Part shown: piece by piece, positions 23,860 to 33,092 of the stretch
Layout of the letters: every line of letters starts with the position of its first letter
Numbering within the stretch: position 1 is the first letter of the stretch
DNA from: TWA4 sp045121095
Lineage (GTDB): Bacteria > Bacillota > Clostridia > Lachnospirales > Lachnospiraceae
Assembly: GCA_045121095.1 (NCBI GenBank)
Contig: JBGVFN010000067.1
Location: 1 to 64,000 of the forward strand
Reading direction: 5' to 3'
Length of the DNA: 64,000 nucleotides
Translations under genes and position numbers: made by a program
The notes under the pieces: generated by a model
What the model was told of the DNA's origin: nothing
The model's input: the letters and a program-made list of their open reading frames with translations, nothing else
Database searches by the model: none

Positions 23860-25932
23860 CTATTCCATTTCTGCTACAGCTTCATAGGCCATCTCATAGA
23901 ACAGTTCCTGAGAATTTAACGGTGTATCGCCCTTCTGGACCTTTACATAGGTTCCGTCCGGCTGCTGTTCTCTGGCTTTTACGTTATCGCTTAACATAAA
24001 ACCAAACATTTCTTTGATACGCAGCTTCAGTTTTTCATCGTAAATAGGTGCTGCCACTTCCACCCGGCGCAGGGTATTGCGGGTCATAAAGTCTGCTGAA
24101 GCGATGTAAATGCGTTCCCGTTCTCCGGTTCCGAATATGTAAATACGGGAATGTTCCAGATAACGTCCTACGATACTGATAATACGAATGTTTTCTGTGA
24201 ACCCGGGCAGGCCGGACTGCAGGCAGCAGATTCCTCGAATGACCATTTCAATCTTTACTCCGGCCCGGGACGCTTCAATCAGCTTATCGATAATCTTTTT
24301 ATCCGTCAATGAGTTGATTTTTACTCCGATATACGCTTCTTCTCCCGCTTTCGCCTGCTGGATTTCCCGCTGGATCAGGTCCAGAATCTTATTCTGCAGG
24401 CAGTTGGGTGCCACCATCAGGTGTTTTACAGAATCCACAGAGTCTATGGTTTCACCCAGTGAAAGGGTCTGGAAAACTTTTGCTGCCTCCTGACCGATTT
24501 CCTGATCTGCGGTAAGTAAAGACAGGTCCGTATACAGGCGGGAGGTCTTCTCATTATAATTGCCGGTGCCAACCTGGGTAATATACTGGATTCCATCTTC
24601 GGTTTTTCTGGTAATAAGGCAAAGTTTGGAATGAACCTTCAATCCATCCAGTCCATAGATTACATGGCAGCCAGCTTCTTCCAGATAACGTGACCAGGCG
24701 ATGTTATTTTCCTCGTCAAAACGCGCCTTTAGCTCCACCAGCACATCCACCTGTTTTCCATTTTCCGCCGCTTCCACCAGCGCCTCCACCACTTTACTGT
24801 GGCTGGCCAGACGATAGAGAGTCATCTTGATGGATACCACTTTGGGATCGTTTGCAGCTTCTCTCAGCATCCGCAGGAAGGACTTGATATTTTCATAGGG
24901 GTAAGACAATAAAATATCTTTTTTCGCCACCTGGTCCAGTACCGGTGCATCGTTGACAATTTCCGGTGAATACTGAGGTGTCCGTTTTTTATAAAACAGC
25001 TCCGGCTGATTGCGCAGGATATCCTGAATTCCAAACAAAAATGACATGTCCAGAGGAGTACGGCTGGAATATACCTGCTCTTTTTCCAGTTCCAGAATTC
25101 CACGCAGGCGATTTACAATATCACTGTCCAGATTTCTGGTCATTTCCATGCGAACCGGGCATAGTTTGCGGCGCTGACGGATGACATCTTCCATATGCTC
25201 TCTGTAATCCAGATCCTCATCGTAAATGCTGTCGGCATCGATATCTGCATTTCTGGTAATACGGATCAGAGATTTCTCCGCCACTTTATACTTGCTGAAA
25301 ACCTTGGGAAGAAAATGAAGAATCAACTCCTCCGCCAGCATGTAACAGCCATGTCTGGTAGGAATCGGAATCAGGCGTTCAAACACACCGGTATTACAGG
25401 GGATAATGCCGATTTTGCCTTTATCATTCTTAGTTTCCAGTACCGCCACTGCATAAATAGCCTTATTGTTCAGGAAAGGAAACGGCTGCTTCCGTCCCAC
25501 GATAATGGTTGACAGAAGAGGCTGAATTTCCTGTTCAAAATATCGCTCCAAATAGCTGCTTTCCTTTTCATCCAATACACCAAAATTCATCAGGTGTACA
25601 CCTTTTTCGCCCAGCTGGCCCATCAGTTCCTCATAAATACGATCTTTTTCCGCGGTCAGCTTCCGTACCGCCGGAAAAATCGCGTCCAGCTGCTCTCTGG
25701 CAGTCATATTGGTCTTATTATCCCGAACTTCCTTTTTCAAAAACATCATATCATGAAGAGAACCTACCCTCACCATGAAAAACTCATCCAGATTGGACTG
25801 GAAAATGGACAGAAACGATAACCGCTCACAAAATGGAATACTTTCATCTGCTGCTTCTTCCAGAACACGTCCATTAAACTTTAACCAGGAAAGTTCCCGG
25901 TTTAAATAACATGCATCGCTGTATTTTGCCAT
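23860..25932 (-). CDS. ppk1: Polyphosphate kinase 1
   Basis: Reversible transfer of ATP gamma-phosphate to polyphosphate. Start at 25932 (MAKYSDACYLNRELSWLKFN, typical N domain) has GGGAG eight bases upstream; an upstream frame to 25974 lacks support. Visible family motifs: NLDEFFMVRVGSL, SIKMTLYRLA, ELKARFDEENNIAWSRYLEEAG, catalytic His in LKVHSKLCL, and VGTGNYNEKTSRLYTDL. About 690 aa, full length. Single gene; no ppx alongside. A GTAACGATTCAGC motif lies about 28 bases before its start. Confidence 0.96.
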   Translation of the reverse strand: MAKYSDACYLNRELSWLKFNGRVLEEAADESIPFCERLSFLSIFQSNLDEFFMVRVGSLHDMMFLKKEVRDNKTNMTAREQLDAIFPAVRKLTAEKDRIYEELMGQLGEKGVHLMNFGVLDEKESSYLERYFEQEIQPLLSTIIVGRKQPFPFLNNKAIYAVAVLETKNDKGKIGIIPCNTGVFERLIPIPTRHGCYMLAEELILHFLPKVFSKYKVAEKSLIRITRNADIDADSIYDEDLDYREHMEDVIRQRRKLCPVRMEMTRNLDSDIVNRLRGILELEKEQVYSSRTPLDMSFLFGIQDILRNQPELFYKKRTPQYSPEIVNDAPVLDQVAKKDILLSYPYENIKSFLRMLREAANDPKVVSIKMTLYRLASHSKVVEALVEAAENGKQVDVLVELKARFDEENNIAWSRYLEEAGCHVIYGLDGLKVHSKLCLITRKTEDGIQYITQVGTGNYNEKTSRLYTDLSLLTADQEIGQEAAKVFQTLSLGETIDSVDSVKHLMVAPNCLQNKILDLIQREIQQAKAGEEAYIGVKINSLTDKKIIDKLIEASRAGVKIEMVIRGICCLQSGLPGFTENIRIISIVGRYLEHSRIYIFGTGERERIYIASADFMTRNTLRRVEVAAPIYDEKLKLRIKEMFGFMLSDNVKAREQQPDGTYVKVQKGDTPLNSQELFYEMAYEAVAEME

Positions 25933-25959
25933 CACATATTCTCCCGTTTTTATATTACT

Positions 25960-25972
25960 GTAACGATTCAGC
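25960..25972 (-). repeat. GTAACGATTCAGC motif upstream of ppk1
   Basis: On the coding strand GCTGAATCGTTAC followed by AGTAATAT. Member of the recurrent motif family. Confidence 0.45.
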
Positions 25973-26170
25973 AAGGTATGTACTTACATCTCTGGCATGT
26001 GTTTACATCTCTGCTGAATAAATTCAGGACAGTTCATCCGATTTCAATATAAAAAGGGAATGTAAATTTCATTTACCACTTTCGTAAAGAACGAGTAAAT
26101 TCCATGCAAAAAGGTCTGGCGCTTTTGCAGAGGGATCAGACCCTCTGATTACATAAATATCCTCATTTGG

Positions 26171-26208
26171 AAAAAGTAACCGCCCCGACCAAAAGATGGT
26201 TACTTTTT
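26171..26208. terminator. Bidirectional terminator-like hairpin upstream of ppk1
   Basis: Eleven-bp perfect stem AAAAAGTAACC / GGTTACTTTTT with a 16-base loop, in the 508-base gap between the GH2 and ppk1 genes. Apart from this hairpin, the GH2 terminator and the ppk1 5' motif, no gene is seen in 25933-26441. Confidence 0.65.
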
Positions 26209-26370
26209 ATTAATAAATAATCAAATTTGGACCAACCGTCTATCGGCAGCATCTTTTCTACTATTATAACATAGTTCTCCCAAAAGTTAATTAATAGTAT
26301 ATTTTTATAATTCAAAAATATTCATCAGATCCAATCTCATCACAACAAATCCAACTTCATCATAACAAAA

Positions 26371-26404
26371 GACCCCTCCAGAATTTTTCATTCCGAAGAG
26401 GCCC
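26371..26404 (-). terminator. Terminator of the GH2 gene
   Basis: Minus-strand stem GGGCCTCTTCGGAAT / ATTCTGGAGGGGTC followed by TTTTG, 38 bases past the GH2 stop. Confidence 0.8.
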
Positions 26405-26441
26405 TTCTTAAAACCTTATTCCAAATCTCATTCCATCCCGA

Positions 26442-28661
26442 TTAATCTTTTTTAATCTTGTTTAACTGACGGTTCAGCTGTGCAAATTCCTTGGGAGTTG
26501 CTCCGCCTGTTATCGATAAGGAATCAACAAATTTGTTAAATCCCATCATGTCGCGAACCGTTGTCAACATGGAGGTCATGGTCAGGTTGCCGTTTTTCAT
26601 TAACCAGCCCTTTACAATCTTGATACAGTCTTCGTTGGCCAGAAGTACAGCGTTGGTATCTTCGATGGAGTAGTATCCGTCGATTACTTCGATTTCTTCG
26701 CTGTCGTCATCGTCTGCGATGTCATCGAACCAGTTGCCTACTGCCATAGCTGCTGCGATATCGGGCAGTGTGTAGTCTGCGTTGTGTTCTGCTACGCCGT
26801 TTAATGTGATGGTATCGGATACTTCACCAGCTTTTGCTGTGATCTCGTTTGCTCCATCATTTAATGCAACGTTTTCAAATACAACTGCGTGGTCAACTGC
26901 TGCTTTGGCTGCAACTTCTGTGCCGTTTACTACTAATGTTACTTCATCGCAGTTGGTGTAAACGGTGATGTTTCTTTCTTCCGGAGCACGGTCTGCAAAA
27001 CGACGGCCTGCTACATAAACCATGGGTTCTGTGGTCCAGTATGCTTTGTAGATGTAGAATGCGTCTTTTTTCAGGGTACGGTCATAGGTTACCAGACCTT
27101 TGTTGTTACGTCCGATCACACCGCCTTCGTTACGTGCATCTGCTGCAAAATCGAACATGTTCCATACATGTGTGCTCCACAGGTAAGGACGTGTTGCGAA
27201 GGTCTTCAGCATTTCATGATGATAGTAGCTTGCGTATTCTTCTGTGTAGTCATGGTTCATAGGAGCAGCAGAATGCCATTTTACAATGTTTTCTACACCG
27301 TATTCGGAAACACCCAGAGGAATAGAAGGATTCAGTGCGTGGAAGTTATCAAACCAGGGACCGTTCTGTGCTACGTCTCCGCCGTACCATCCGAAGTAGT
27401 GGTTATAGGATACAACGTCAGTGATGTAAACGTGTTCAGAGTCTACAGGTGTTGTAGTAACTTCTGCAATGGTGGTCATACGGCTGGGGTCCATGGTTTT
27501 TGCCAGCTGGTTCAAGTCTCTTAAGTTCTTACGTAAAGGTTCATTATCTGCACCGATCAGGATTTCGTTGGAAATTCCCCAGAAGAAGATGGAAGGATGG
27601 TTGTAGTTCTGTGCAACCAGCTCTTTCATCTGGCTCATGGTATTTTCATAAGCTTCTTTTGAAGGAATGAATTTGGAGATAAACGGAATCTCTGCCCACA
27701 GAGCAAAACCGGTCTTATCACACAGATCATAGAAATACTGGTCATACTGATAATGTGCAAGACGGATAGTGTTTGCACCGATCTCTTTAATCAGGGCGAT
27801 ATCCTGTTCATGGTCAGCTTTAGAGATTGCCCAGCCCTTGTCCAGACGGTCCTGATGACGGGATACACCGTGCAGAGGAACATTCTTGCCATTTAACCAG
27901 AAACCGGTGTTGGGGTCTACGCTGAAGGAACGATATCCGTAAGTAACGGTAACCGTATCCAGCACATTGCCGTCTTTTACAATGCTTGCAGCTGCTGTGT
28001 AGCAGTAGGGATCTTCCATACCATGCCACAGATGAGGATTTGCAACATCGATGAGGATGTTTACATGTTCTTCTGCTTCTGCGCCGGCTGCACCAACTAC
28101 GTTGCCTTTTGCATCTTTCAGTTCAACAGAAATAACAGCGCCTTCTGCGTTCACGGGGAACAGATCCAGGCGGGTCTTGCCGGAGCAGTGAGGTGTTACG
28201 AATACACCAGCGGTACCATCTTTTAACAAATCAAAATGTGCGTCGTTTACTTCGATGAAGTTTACGTCACGGTACAGACCGCCGTAGAATGTGAAGTCAG
28301 CTGTCTGGGGGTAGATATCGCTGACTGCATTGGTAACGATAACGGTCAGTACATTATCTGCTGCTTTCATAGCCGGAGTCAGATCGTAACGGAATGTGGA
28401 GAAACCGCCTTTGTGGGTACCCAGTTCACGGCCATTGCAGTAAACAGTTGCTACGTGGTTTGCACCCTGGATTTCGATATACTGTTTCTTACCGGCTGTG
28501 GGGTTGGGCAGATCGATCTCATAAGTACCGATACCACGCCAGTAATCATTACCGCCATCCTGTCCATCCAGGTTGTTCCATGTGTGGGGCAGTGCGACGG
28601 GAGTAAGTGTTTCGCCAAATTTGCCAAAACGGGCTTCTGTCATAAGTGTGATAGTTCTCAT
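26442..28661 (-). CDS. Glycoside hydrolase family 2 (beta-galactosidase or beta-glucuronidase)
   Basis: Retaining exo-glycosidase with sugar-binding, Ig-like and TIM-barrel domains. Acid/base E366 in FFWGISNEI and nucleophile E453 in GVSEYGVEN. The LHGVSRHQD and RNEG segments look like Firmicutes/Bacteroidetes GH2 beta-galactosidases; however GRNNKGL (519-522) contains an NxK pattern of the kind used for carboxylate recognition in glucuronidases, so substrate is open. The C-terminal about 120 residues after the barrel are acidic then helical, and I do not recognise that part. 739 aa. AAGGAG precedes the ATG. Downstream of a GPH symporter in one unit, which fits uptake plus hydrolysis of a beta-glycoside. 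Biased codon use suggests strong expression. Confidence 0.85.
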   Translation of the reverse strand: MRTITLMTEARFGKFGETLTPVALPHTWNNLDGQDGGNDYWRGIGTYEIDLPNPTAGKKQYIEIQGANHVATVYCNGRELGTHKGGFSTFRYDLTPAMKAADNVLTVIVTNAVSDIYPQTADFTFYGGLYRDVNFIEVNDAHFDLLKDGTAGVFVTPHCSGKTRLDLFPVNAEGAVISVELKDAKGNVVGAAGAEAEEHVNILIDVANPHLWHGMEDPYCYTAAASIVKDGNVLDTVTVTYGYRSFSVDPNTGFWLNGKNVPLHGVSRHQDRLDKGWAISKADHEQDIALIKEIGANTIRLAHYQYDQYFYDLCDKTGFALWAEIPFISKFIPSKEAYENTMSQMKELVAQNYNHPSIFFWGISNEILIGADNEPLRKNLRDLNQLAKTMDPSRMTTIAEVTTTPVDSEHVYITDVVSYNHYFGWYGGDVAQNGPWFDNFHALNPSIPLGVSEYGVENIVKWHSAAPMNHDYTEEYASYYHHEMLKTFATRPYLWSTHVWNMFDFAADARNEGGVIGRNNKGLVTYDRTLKKDAFYIYKAYWTTEPMVYVAGRRFADRAPEERNITVYTNCDEVTLVVNGTEVAAKAAVDHAVVFENVALNDGANEITAKAGEVSDTITLNGVAEHNADYTLPDIAAAMAVGNWFDDIADDDDSEEIEVIDGYYSIEDTNAVLLANEDCIKIVKGWLMKNGNLTMTSMLTTVRDMMGFNKFVDSLSITGGATPKEFAQLNRQLNKIKKD

Positions 28662-28697
28662 TGCTATCGTCTCCTTTCTGGATTTTAAATTTTGAAA

Positions 28698-28741
28698 AAA
28701 ACAGACCTTAAAGGTAAGCTGTTTTCCTTTCAGGTCTGTTT
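28698..28741 (-). terminator. Terminator between symporter and GH2 genes
   Basis: Minus-strand stem AAACAGACCT / AGGTCTGTTT with a long loop, followed by a T-run. It probably sets a lower level of GH2 readthrough, or leaves GH2 dependent on its own promoter. Confidence 0.65.
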
Positions 28742-28785
28742 CAAAGTTTTTAAATTTAAATACTTACAGTTTTAAATCTCTGTAA

Positions 28786-30168
28786 TTATTTCATACGACG
28801 TCTTGCAAGTTCTGCAACGTTTGCTTCTACTCTCTTCTTGTTCAGAGGATAGATGAAGAGCAGTGCTAATGCAACTGCGATCAGGCCGATTGCAGGGATA
28901 GCGCATGACAGATAGAAGATTTTTTCTGTAATAACCGGATCGAATGCAGTTTTATCGGTGTAACCGATCATGGTTAACATACCACCAACCATACCGGAAG
29001 ATACTGCCTGACCAATCTTACGTGCAAAAGAGTATACAGCGTAGATTGTACCATCTTCACGGATACCGTTCTTAACTTCTGCGTCATCGATAACGTCAGT
29101 GATCATAGCCCAGATAACCGTATTAAAGAATCCAAGACCGATGTATGCCAGTGTATAGAATGCAACATAAACCCAGGGGCTTGAAGGTTTCACGATCATA
29201 CAAAGAAGCCACATAGCACCACCAAATAAGCAGGAAACAACAGAAAGTTCTTTCTTACCGAATTTAGCTGCCAGTTTGGAAGCCAGAGGTGCGCAGATAA
29301 CCAGCATGGCAATACTACCAGACATAGCAGATGCAGACTGTGCAGCTGCGGAACCATAGTAGTTGGGGAATACGAAACCTGCCATACCCTGCATACCCAG
29401 CATACCTAACAGCAGAAGGATCGCTGCTGCGATGATACCAAGCAGAGATCTGTTGGTTAAAACGCTCTTTAACATCTTGCCCACATCCAGTTTCTGATCG
29501 TTCGCAGGAACTTCTACACGTTCTGTTACCAGATTGAAGCAGAGCAGGTAACAGATAACTGCACAAACACCAAATACACCTGCGATGATTGTCATACGGG
29601 TACCGGACAGAACGGTATTACCATCAACAACTTCATAAGCAAACATAGGAGTACCTACACCAATTACAAGACCTGCAAGTGTAGCACCAATTGTTCTCCA
29701 TGTAGACAGGTCAGCACGGTCTTTGGGATCAGCAGAAACTGCAGATGCCATGGAGCCGTAAGGGATATTGATGGATGTGTAGAAGATGGAACCCCATAAC
29801 AGGTATGTAATTGCCATCCAAGCTACTTTAAATCCATAAGCCATATCTGCAAAACCAGACTGATAAATCAGGAATGATGCGATTGCTACAGGACCACACA
29901 TACGTCTAATCCAGGGTTTGAACTTACCATCTTTGGTAGGTTTGGAACGGTCAACAATCTGACCCATAGTTACGTCTGTTACAGCATCAACAAAACGCGC
30001 TGCCATCATCAGGATACCAACTACGCCTGCGCTTACACCCATAACGTCGGTGTAGAACTTCAACATGAAACTTGATGATAAGATGAAGGTACCAAAATCA
30101 CCAAACATGTAACCCACTTTATCCCTCATGCCGAACGGACGAACAGAGGAATTGCTGTTTTTTGCCAT
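28786..30168 (-). CDS. GPH-family sugar:cation symporter
   Basis: Glycoside-pentoside-hexuronide:cation symporter (MFS fold, 12 helices, about 460 aa). Family marks: RDKVGYMFGDFG at the N terminus, DAVTDVTMGQIVDRSKPTKDGKFKPW in the first cytoplasmic loop region, and WAMITDVIDDAEVKNGIREDG in the second half. ATG at 30168 has AAAGGAG eight bases upstream; an in-frame GTG at 30174 is too close to that site. Probably imports the substrate of the GH2 enzyme encoded downstream. Confidence 0.9.
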   Translation of the reverse strand: MAKNSNSSVRPFGMRDKVGYMFGDFGTFILSSSFMLKFYTDVMGVSAGVVGILMMAARFVDAVTDVTMGQIVDRSKPTKDGKFKPWIRRMCGPVAIASFLIYQSGFADMAYGFKVAWMAITYLLWGSIFYTSINIPYGSMASAVSADPKDRADLSTWRTIGATLAGLVIGVGTPMFAYEVVDGNTVLSGTRMTIIAGVFGVCAVICYLLCFNLVTERVEVPANDQKLDVGKMLKSVLTNRSLLGIIAAAILLLLGMLGMQGMAGFVFPNYYGSAAAQSASAMSGSIAMLVICAPLASKLAAKFGKKELSVVSCLFGGAMWLLCMIVKPSSPWVYVAFYTLAYIGLGFFNTVIWAMITDVIDDAEVKNGIREDGTIYAVYSFARKIGQAVSSGMVGGMLTMIGYTDKTAFDPVITEKIFYLSCAIPAIGLIAVALALLFIYPLNKKRVEANVAELARRRMK

Positions 30169-30396
30169 TTTCACTTCTCCTTTGATCTTTATTTGTCTGC
30201 TGATTACTTGGGATTTATAATCAGTGAGACATTAACAAATGTCTTTTCGAATAAATTCTCTTTACTGTTTTGCAGAATCAGCTGTTTCTCAGGCATCAAC
30301 TGCTTCTCATGCTGAAAGCTGCTAACCCAAGCAGTGGCTGCAGCTTTTAACAAATGGGAAATATCCCCGAGACAACATATATTGCACAAACAATCC

Positions 30397-30430
30397 TTCG
30401 AATTCATTCGAAATATGTATAGTTATTATA
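30397..30430 (-). promoter_or_regulatory. Promoter -10 and candidate operator of the symporter/GH2 operon
   Basis: Minus-strand TATAAT at 30430-30425 (weak -35 TGTGAT 17 bases upstream). The dyad TTCGAA-TTCA-TTCGAA at 30397-30412 covers about +8 to +23 of the predicted transcript, a typical repressor position. No regulator gene is adjacent. The rest of the 30169-30633 gap is AT-rich with nothing else recognised. Confidence 0.45.
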
Positions 30431-30610
30431 AAACGTGTTTTTGAGGAATCACATAGATAATTTTAAGCAATTTTGGTATTATTTTTGGATTTAGACTATA
30501 GTAAGTAAAAAAAATTTCTAATATTTTTAAAAAAATCAGCATGGATAGGATTTTTTTATTACCAAATTTAGGCAAAAGTGCTATTTTTTCTTCAAAATAG
30601 TTCCTTCTTT

Positions 30611-30623
30611 GCTAAACTGTTAT
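30611..30623 (+). repeat. GCTAAACTGTTAT motif downstream of rlmD
   Basis: Variant of the recurrent GCTGAACTGTTAC motif, ending 10 bases beyond the rlmD stop. Confidence 0.4.
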
Positions 30624-30633
30624 ATTTTCTCTA

Positions 30634-32037
30634 CTATTTCTTCACCAGACAGGAAACTACTTCCACTCCCGTAGTATGTGCAAACATATCCACCGGCTGC
30701 ACCTTCACAGTCTCATATCCTTTTTCTTTCAGATAGCTCAGATCTCTGGCCAGTGTAGAAGAATTGCAGGATACATAGACAATCTTCTTGGGTGCCATCC
30801 GCACCATGGTTTCCAGAACAATCTCCTCACAGCCTTTGCGGGGCGGGTCTGTGACGATGACATCGGCATGGATTCCTTCTTTTTCATATAAGGCAGGCAG
30901 AACTTCTTCTGCTTTTCCTACATAAAACTCAGCGTTGTCGATTCCGTTCATGCGGGCATTGATGCGGGCATTGTCAATGGCGGCAGGTACGATTTCCACA
31001 CCATAGACTTTTTTGGCTTTCTGTGCCAGGAAAAGGGAAATGGTTCCGGTGCCGCAGTATAAGTCCCAGACGGTTTCTTCGCCGGTCAGCCCTGCAAAAT
31101 CCAGCGCGGTCTGATACAGAACACGGGTCTGAAGGGGATTGACCTGGAAGAAGGACTGAGCGGATATCTGATAACGGATGTCACCGATCATGTCCGTGAT
31201 GTAACCCGGTCCCATCAGATTCACCATCTCATGACCCAAAATCACATTGGTTTTCTCCATATTAATATTCAGACAAATGCTGGTCATGCCTTCTACTGTC
31301 TGAAGCCGTTCTACCAGTGCTTTTTCAGCTGCCGGAGATTTCAGTTTCTTCTTATTAATAACCAGACAGACCATGATCTCACCGGTAAAATAGCCGGTTC
31401 GGATCATAATATGCCGCAGCAGACCGGTGCCGTTTTGCTCATTGTAAGCCTGAATCTTATAATCCTGCATCCATTTGCGGATGATTTCAATGATCGTTTC
31501 ATTGACCGGCTGTCCAATGTAACAGCAGGGTGTTTCGATGATAGCATGGGTTCTTCCTGCGTAAAATCCAATCTGAATCTGCCCATCTTTGCCCTGTCTC
31601 ACGGGATATTGAGCCTTATTGCGATAATGCCAGGGGCCATTTTCATCTGTCATACCCAGCGTGTTCTCCACATGAATATCTTCCAGATGGCCGATGCGGC
31701 TTAAATGATTTTTCACTTTATCGGTTTTAAACTTCAGCTGCGCCTCATAATCCATGGCCTGCAGCTGACATCCGCCGCAGGGGGCTGCCACGGGACAGCG
31801 GGGTGCGGTGCGCAGAGGAGATGCTTCCTGAATCTCCATTAAACGGGCATAGCCATAGCCTTTTTTCACTGCGATAACCTTGGCAAGCACCTGATCGCCC
31901 ACCACGGCATCTTTAATAAAGAGGGCAAAGCCCTCTGTTTTGCCTATGCCCTCTCCATTTTCGCTCATATCCGTAATCGTCACCGACACCAGATCATCCT
32001 TTGCCACTGGTGCAGTGCGTTTCGTCTTTTCAGCCAT
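30634..32037 (-). CDS. rlmD: 23S rRNA (uracil-C5)-methyltransferase, RlmD/RumA type
   Basis: SAM-dependent methylation of a 23S rRNA uridine (U1939 or U747 type). N-terminal TRAM domain (VSVTITDMSENGEGIGKTEGF), Fe-S cysteines CPVAAPCGGCQLQ plus a fourth in ETPCCYIG, Rossmann SAM motif WDLYCGTGTISLFLA, then VTDPPRKGCEEIV and the catalytic SCNSSTLARDL motif. ATG at 32037 gives the normal N terminus MAEKTKRTAP; the frame open to 32238 overlaps yhaM and is not used. Third gene of the htrA-like/yhaM/rlmD series. Bacillota paralogs differ in target, so the exact uridine is uncertain. Confidence 0.92.
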   Translation of the reverse strand: MAEKTKRTAPVAKDDLVSVTITDMSENGEGIGKTEGFALFIKDAVVGDQVLAKVIAVKKGYGYARLMEIQEASPLRTAPRCPVAAPCGGCQLQAMDYEAQLKFKTDKVKNHLSRIGHLEDIHVENTLGMTDENGPWHYRNKAQYPVRQGKDGQIQIGFYAGRTHAIIETPCCYIGQPVNETIIEIIRKWMQDYKIQAYNEQNGTGLLRHIMIRTGYFTGEIMVCLVINKKKLKSPAAEKALVERLQTVEGMTSICLNINMEKTNVILGHEMVNLMGPGYITDMIGDIRYQISAQSFFQVNPLQTRVLYQTALDFAGLTGEETVWDLYCGTGTISLFLAQKAKKVYGVEIVPAAIDNARINARMNGIDNAEFYVGKAEEVLPALYEKEGIHADVIVTDPPRKGCEEIVLETMVRMAPKKIVYVSCNSSTLARDLSYLKEKGYETVKVQPVDMFAHTTGVEVVSCLVKK

Positions 32038-32110
32038 ATTGTACTCTCTTTCTCTAATAACAGGCAATTCAACTCCTGTCAAATTGCTGTCCTTTCTAAT
32101 TTCAAAATGC

Positions 32111-33055
32111 TTACAGCGGGCTGGTTCTCTTAAAATTGCTTTCCAGCAGGCGGTTGTAGCCCAGCCACTCGCTGTCGCTGTTGTTATTTTCCAGCATTTC
32201 ACGCATGGTTTCCAGCTTCGCATCGGTATTGTCTGCAAAATTCAAAGCTGCAGCTTCAATGAGGGCCGGTTTCTTGGGAGAGCCATATTCCAGTTCTCCG
32301 TGATGTGCCAGAATGCAGTGTTTCAGCTCATTGGCTGTTTTTGCAGGGAAACCGGGGATTTTGCGGATGCGCTCACCTACCATCTCGGCACCGATCACAA
32401 TATGTCCCAACAGCTGACCATCGTCAGTGTAATCATTTTCCGGAAATGCGGATAATTCTTTGGTTTTGCCAATATCGTGCAGCATAGCTGCGGTCAGCAG
32501 CAGGTCACGGTTTAAAATGGGATACTGTTTGCAGTAAAAGTCACACAGACGGACAACGCCTAATGTATGTTCCAGCAGACCGCCCACAAATCCATGATGG
32601 ACGCTTTTGGCTGCGGAATGGGTGCTGAATACCTTTGCCAGCTCCTTATCTTCAATAAAGAAGCTGCGTACCAGCGCTTTCATCTTGGCATTTTCCAGGC
32701 TGTCAATATAACGCATCAGTTCCCGGTACATGTCATTGACTGCATAGCGGCTGCAGGGCAGATAATCGGAGGGATTGTATTCATTCTCTCCTGCCACCCG
32801 CACCCTGCGCACATTCAGCTGCAGAGAACCCTGATAACTGGTCACTTCACCCTCCACCTGGATATAATCCATGGATTCAAAATGGTTGATTCCATTGCTC
32901 AGATCCCAGATTTTAGCATCAATAGTACCTGTCTTGTCCTGCAGAATCATGGAAAAATAATTTTTCCCGCTTTTGGAACGAAGTGCCTGTTTCTGTTTGC
33001 ACAGATAAATATCTGCTGTGCGATCACCTTCACGTAAATTTCCTATAAATTTCAT
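32111..33055 (-). CDS. YhaM-type 3'-5' exoribonuclease (OB fold plus HD domain)
   Basis: N-terminal OB-fold nucleic-acid binding domain (residues about 10-95, KQALRSKSGKNYFSMILQD) followed by an HD phosphohydrolase domain with HHGFVGGLLEHTLGV, LLTAAMLHDIGK and LAHHGELEYGSPK. This arrangement and length (314 aa) match YhaM, a Mn-dependent 3'-5' exonuclease. ATG at 33055 chosen over an in-frame TTG two codons upstream; a GGAGG lies about 25 bases upstream, farther than usual. Lies 37 bases after the htrA-like gene and 73 before rlmD. Confidence 0.9.
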   Translation of the reverse strand: MKFIGNLREGDRTADIYLCKQKQALRSKSGKNYFSMILQDKTGTIDAKIWDLSNGINHFESMDYIQVEGEVTSYQGSLQLNVRRVRVAGENEYNPSDYLPCSRYAVNDMYRELMRYIDSLENAKMKALVRSFFIEDKELAKVFSTHSAAKSVHHGFVGGLLEHTLGVVRLCDFYCKQYPILNRDLLLTAAMLHDIGKTKELSAFPENDYTDDGQLLGHIVIGAEMVGERIRKIPGFPAKTANELKHCILAHHGELEYGSPKKPALIEAAALNFADNTDAKLETMREMLENNNSDSEWLGYNRLLESNFKRTSPL

Positions 33056-33092
33056 AAACAACTGGCAGTTTAGACTGCCTTCCTCCCTTCTG

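Noticed and set aside
30634..32238. N-terminally extended RlmD reaching 32238
   Set aside because: The extra 67 residues overlap yhaM and do not resemble the family; the ATG at 32037 gives the standard N terminus.
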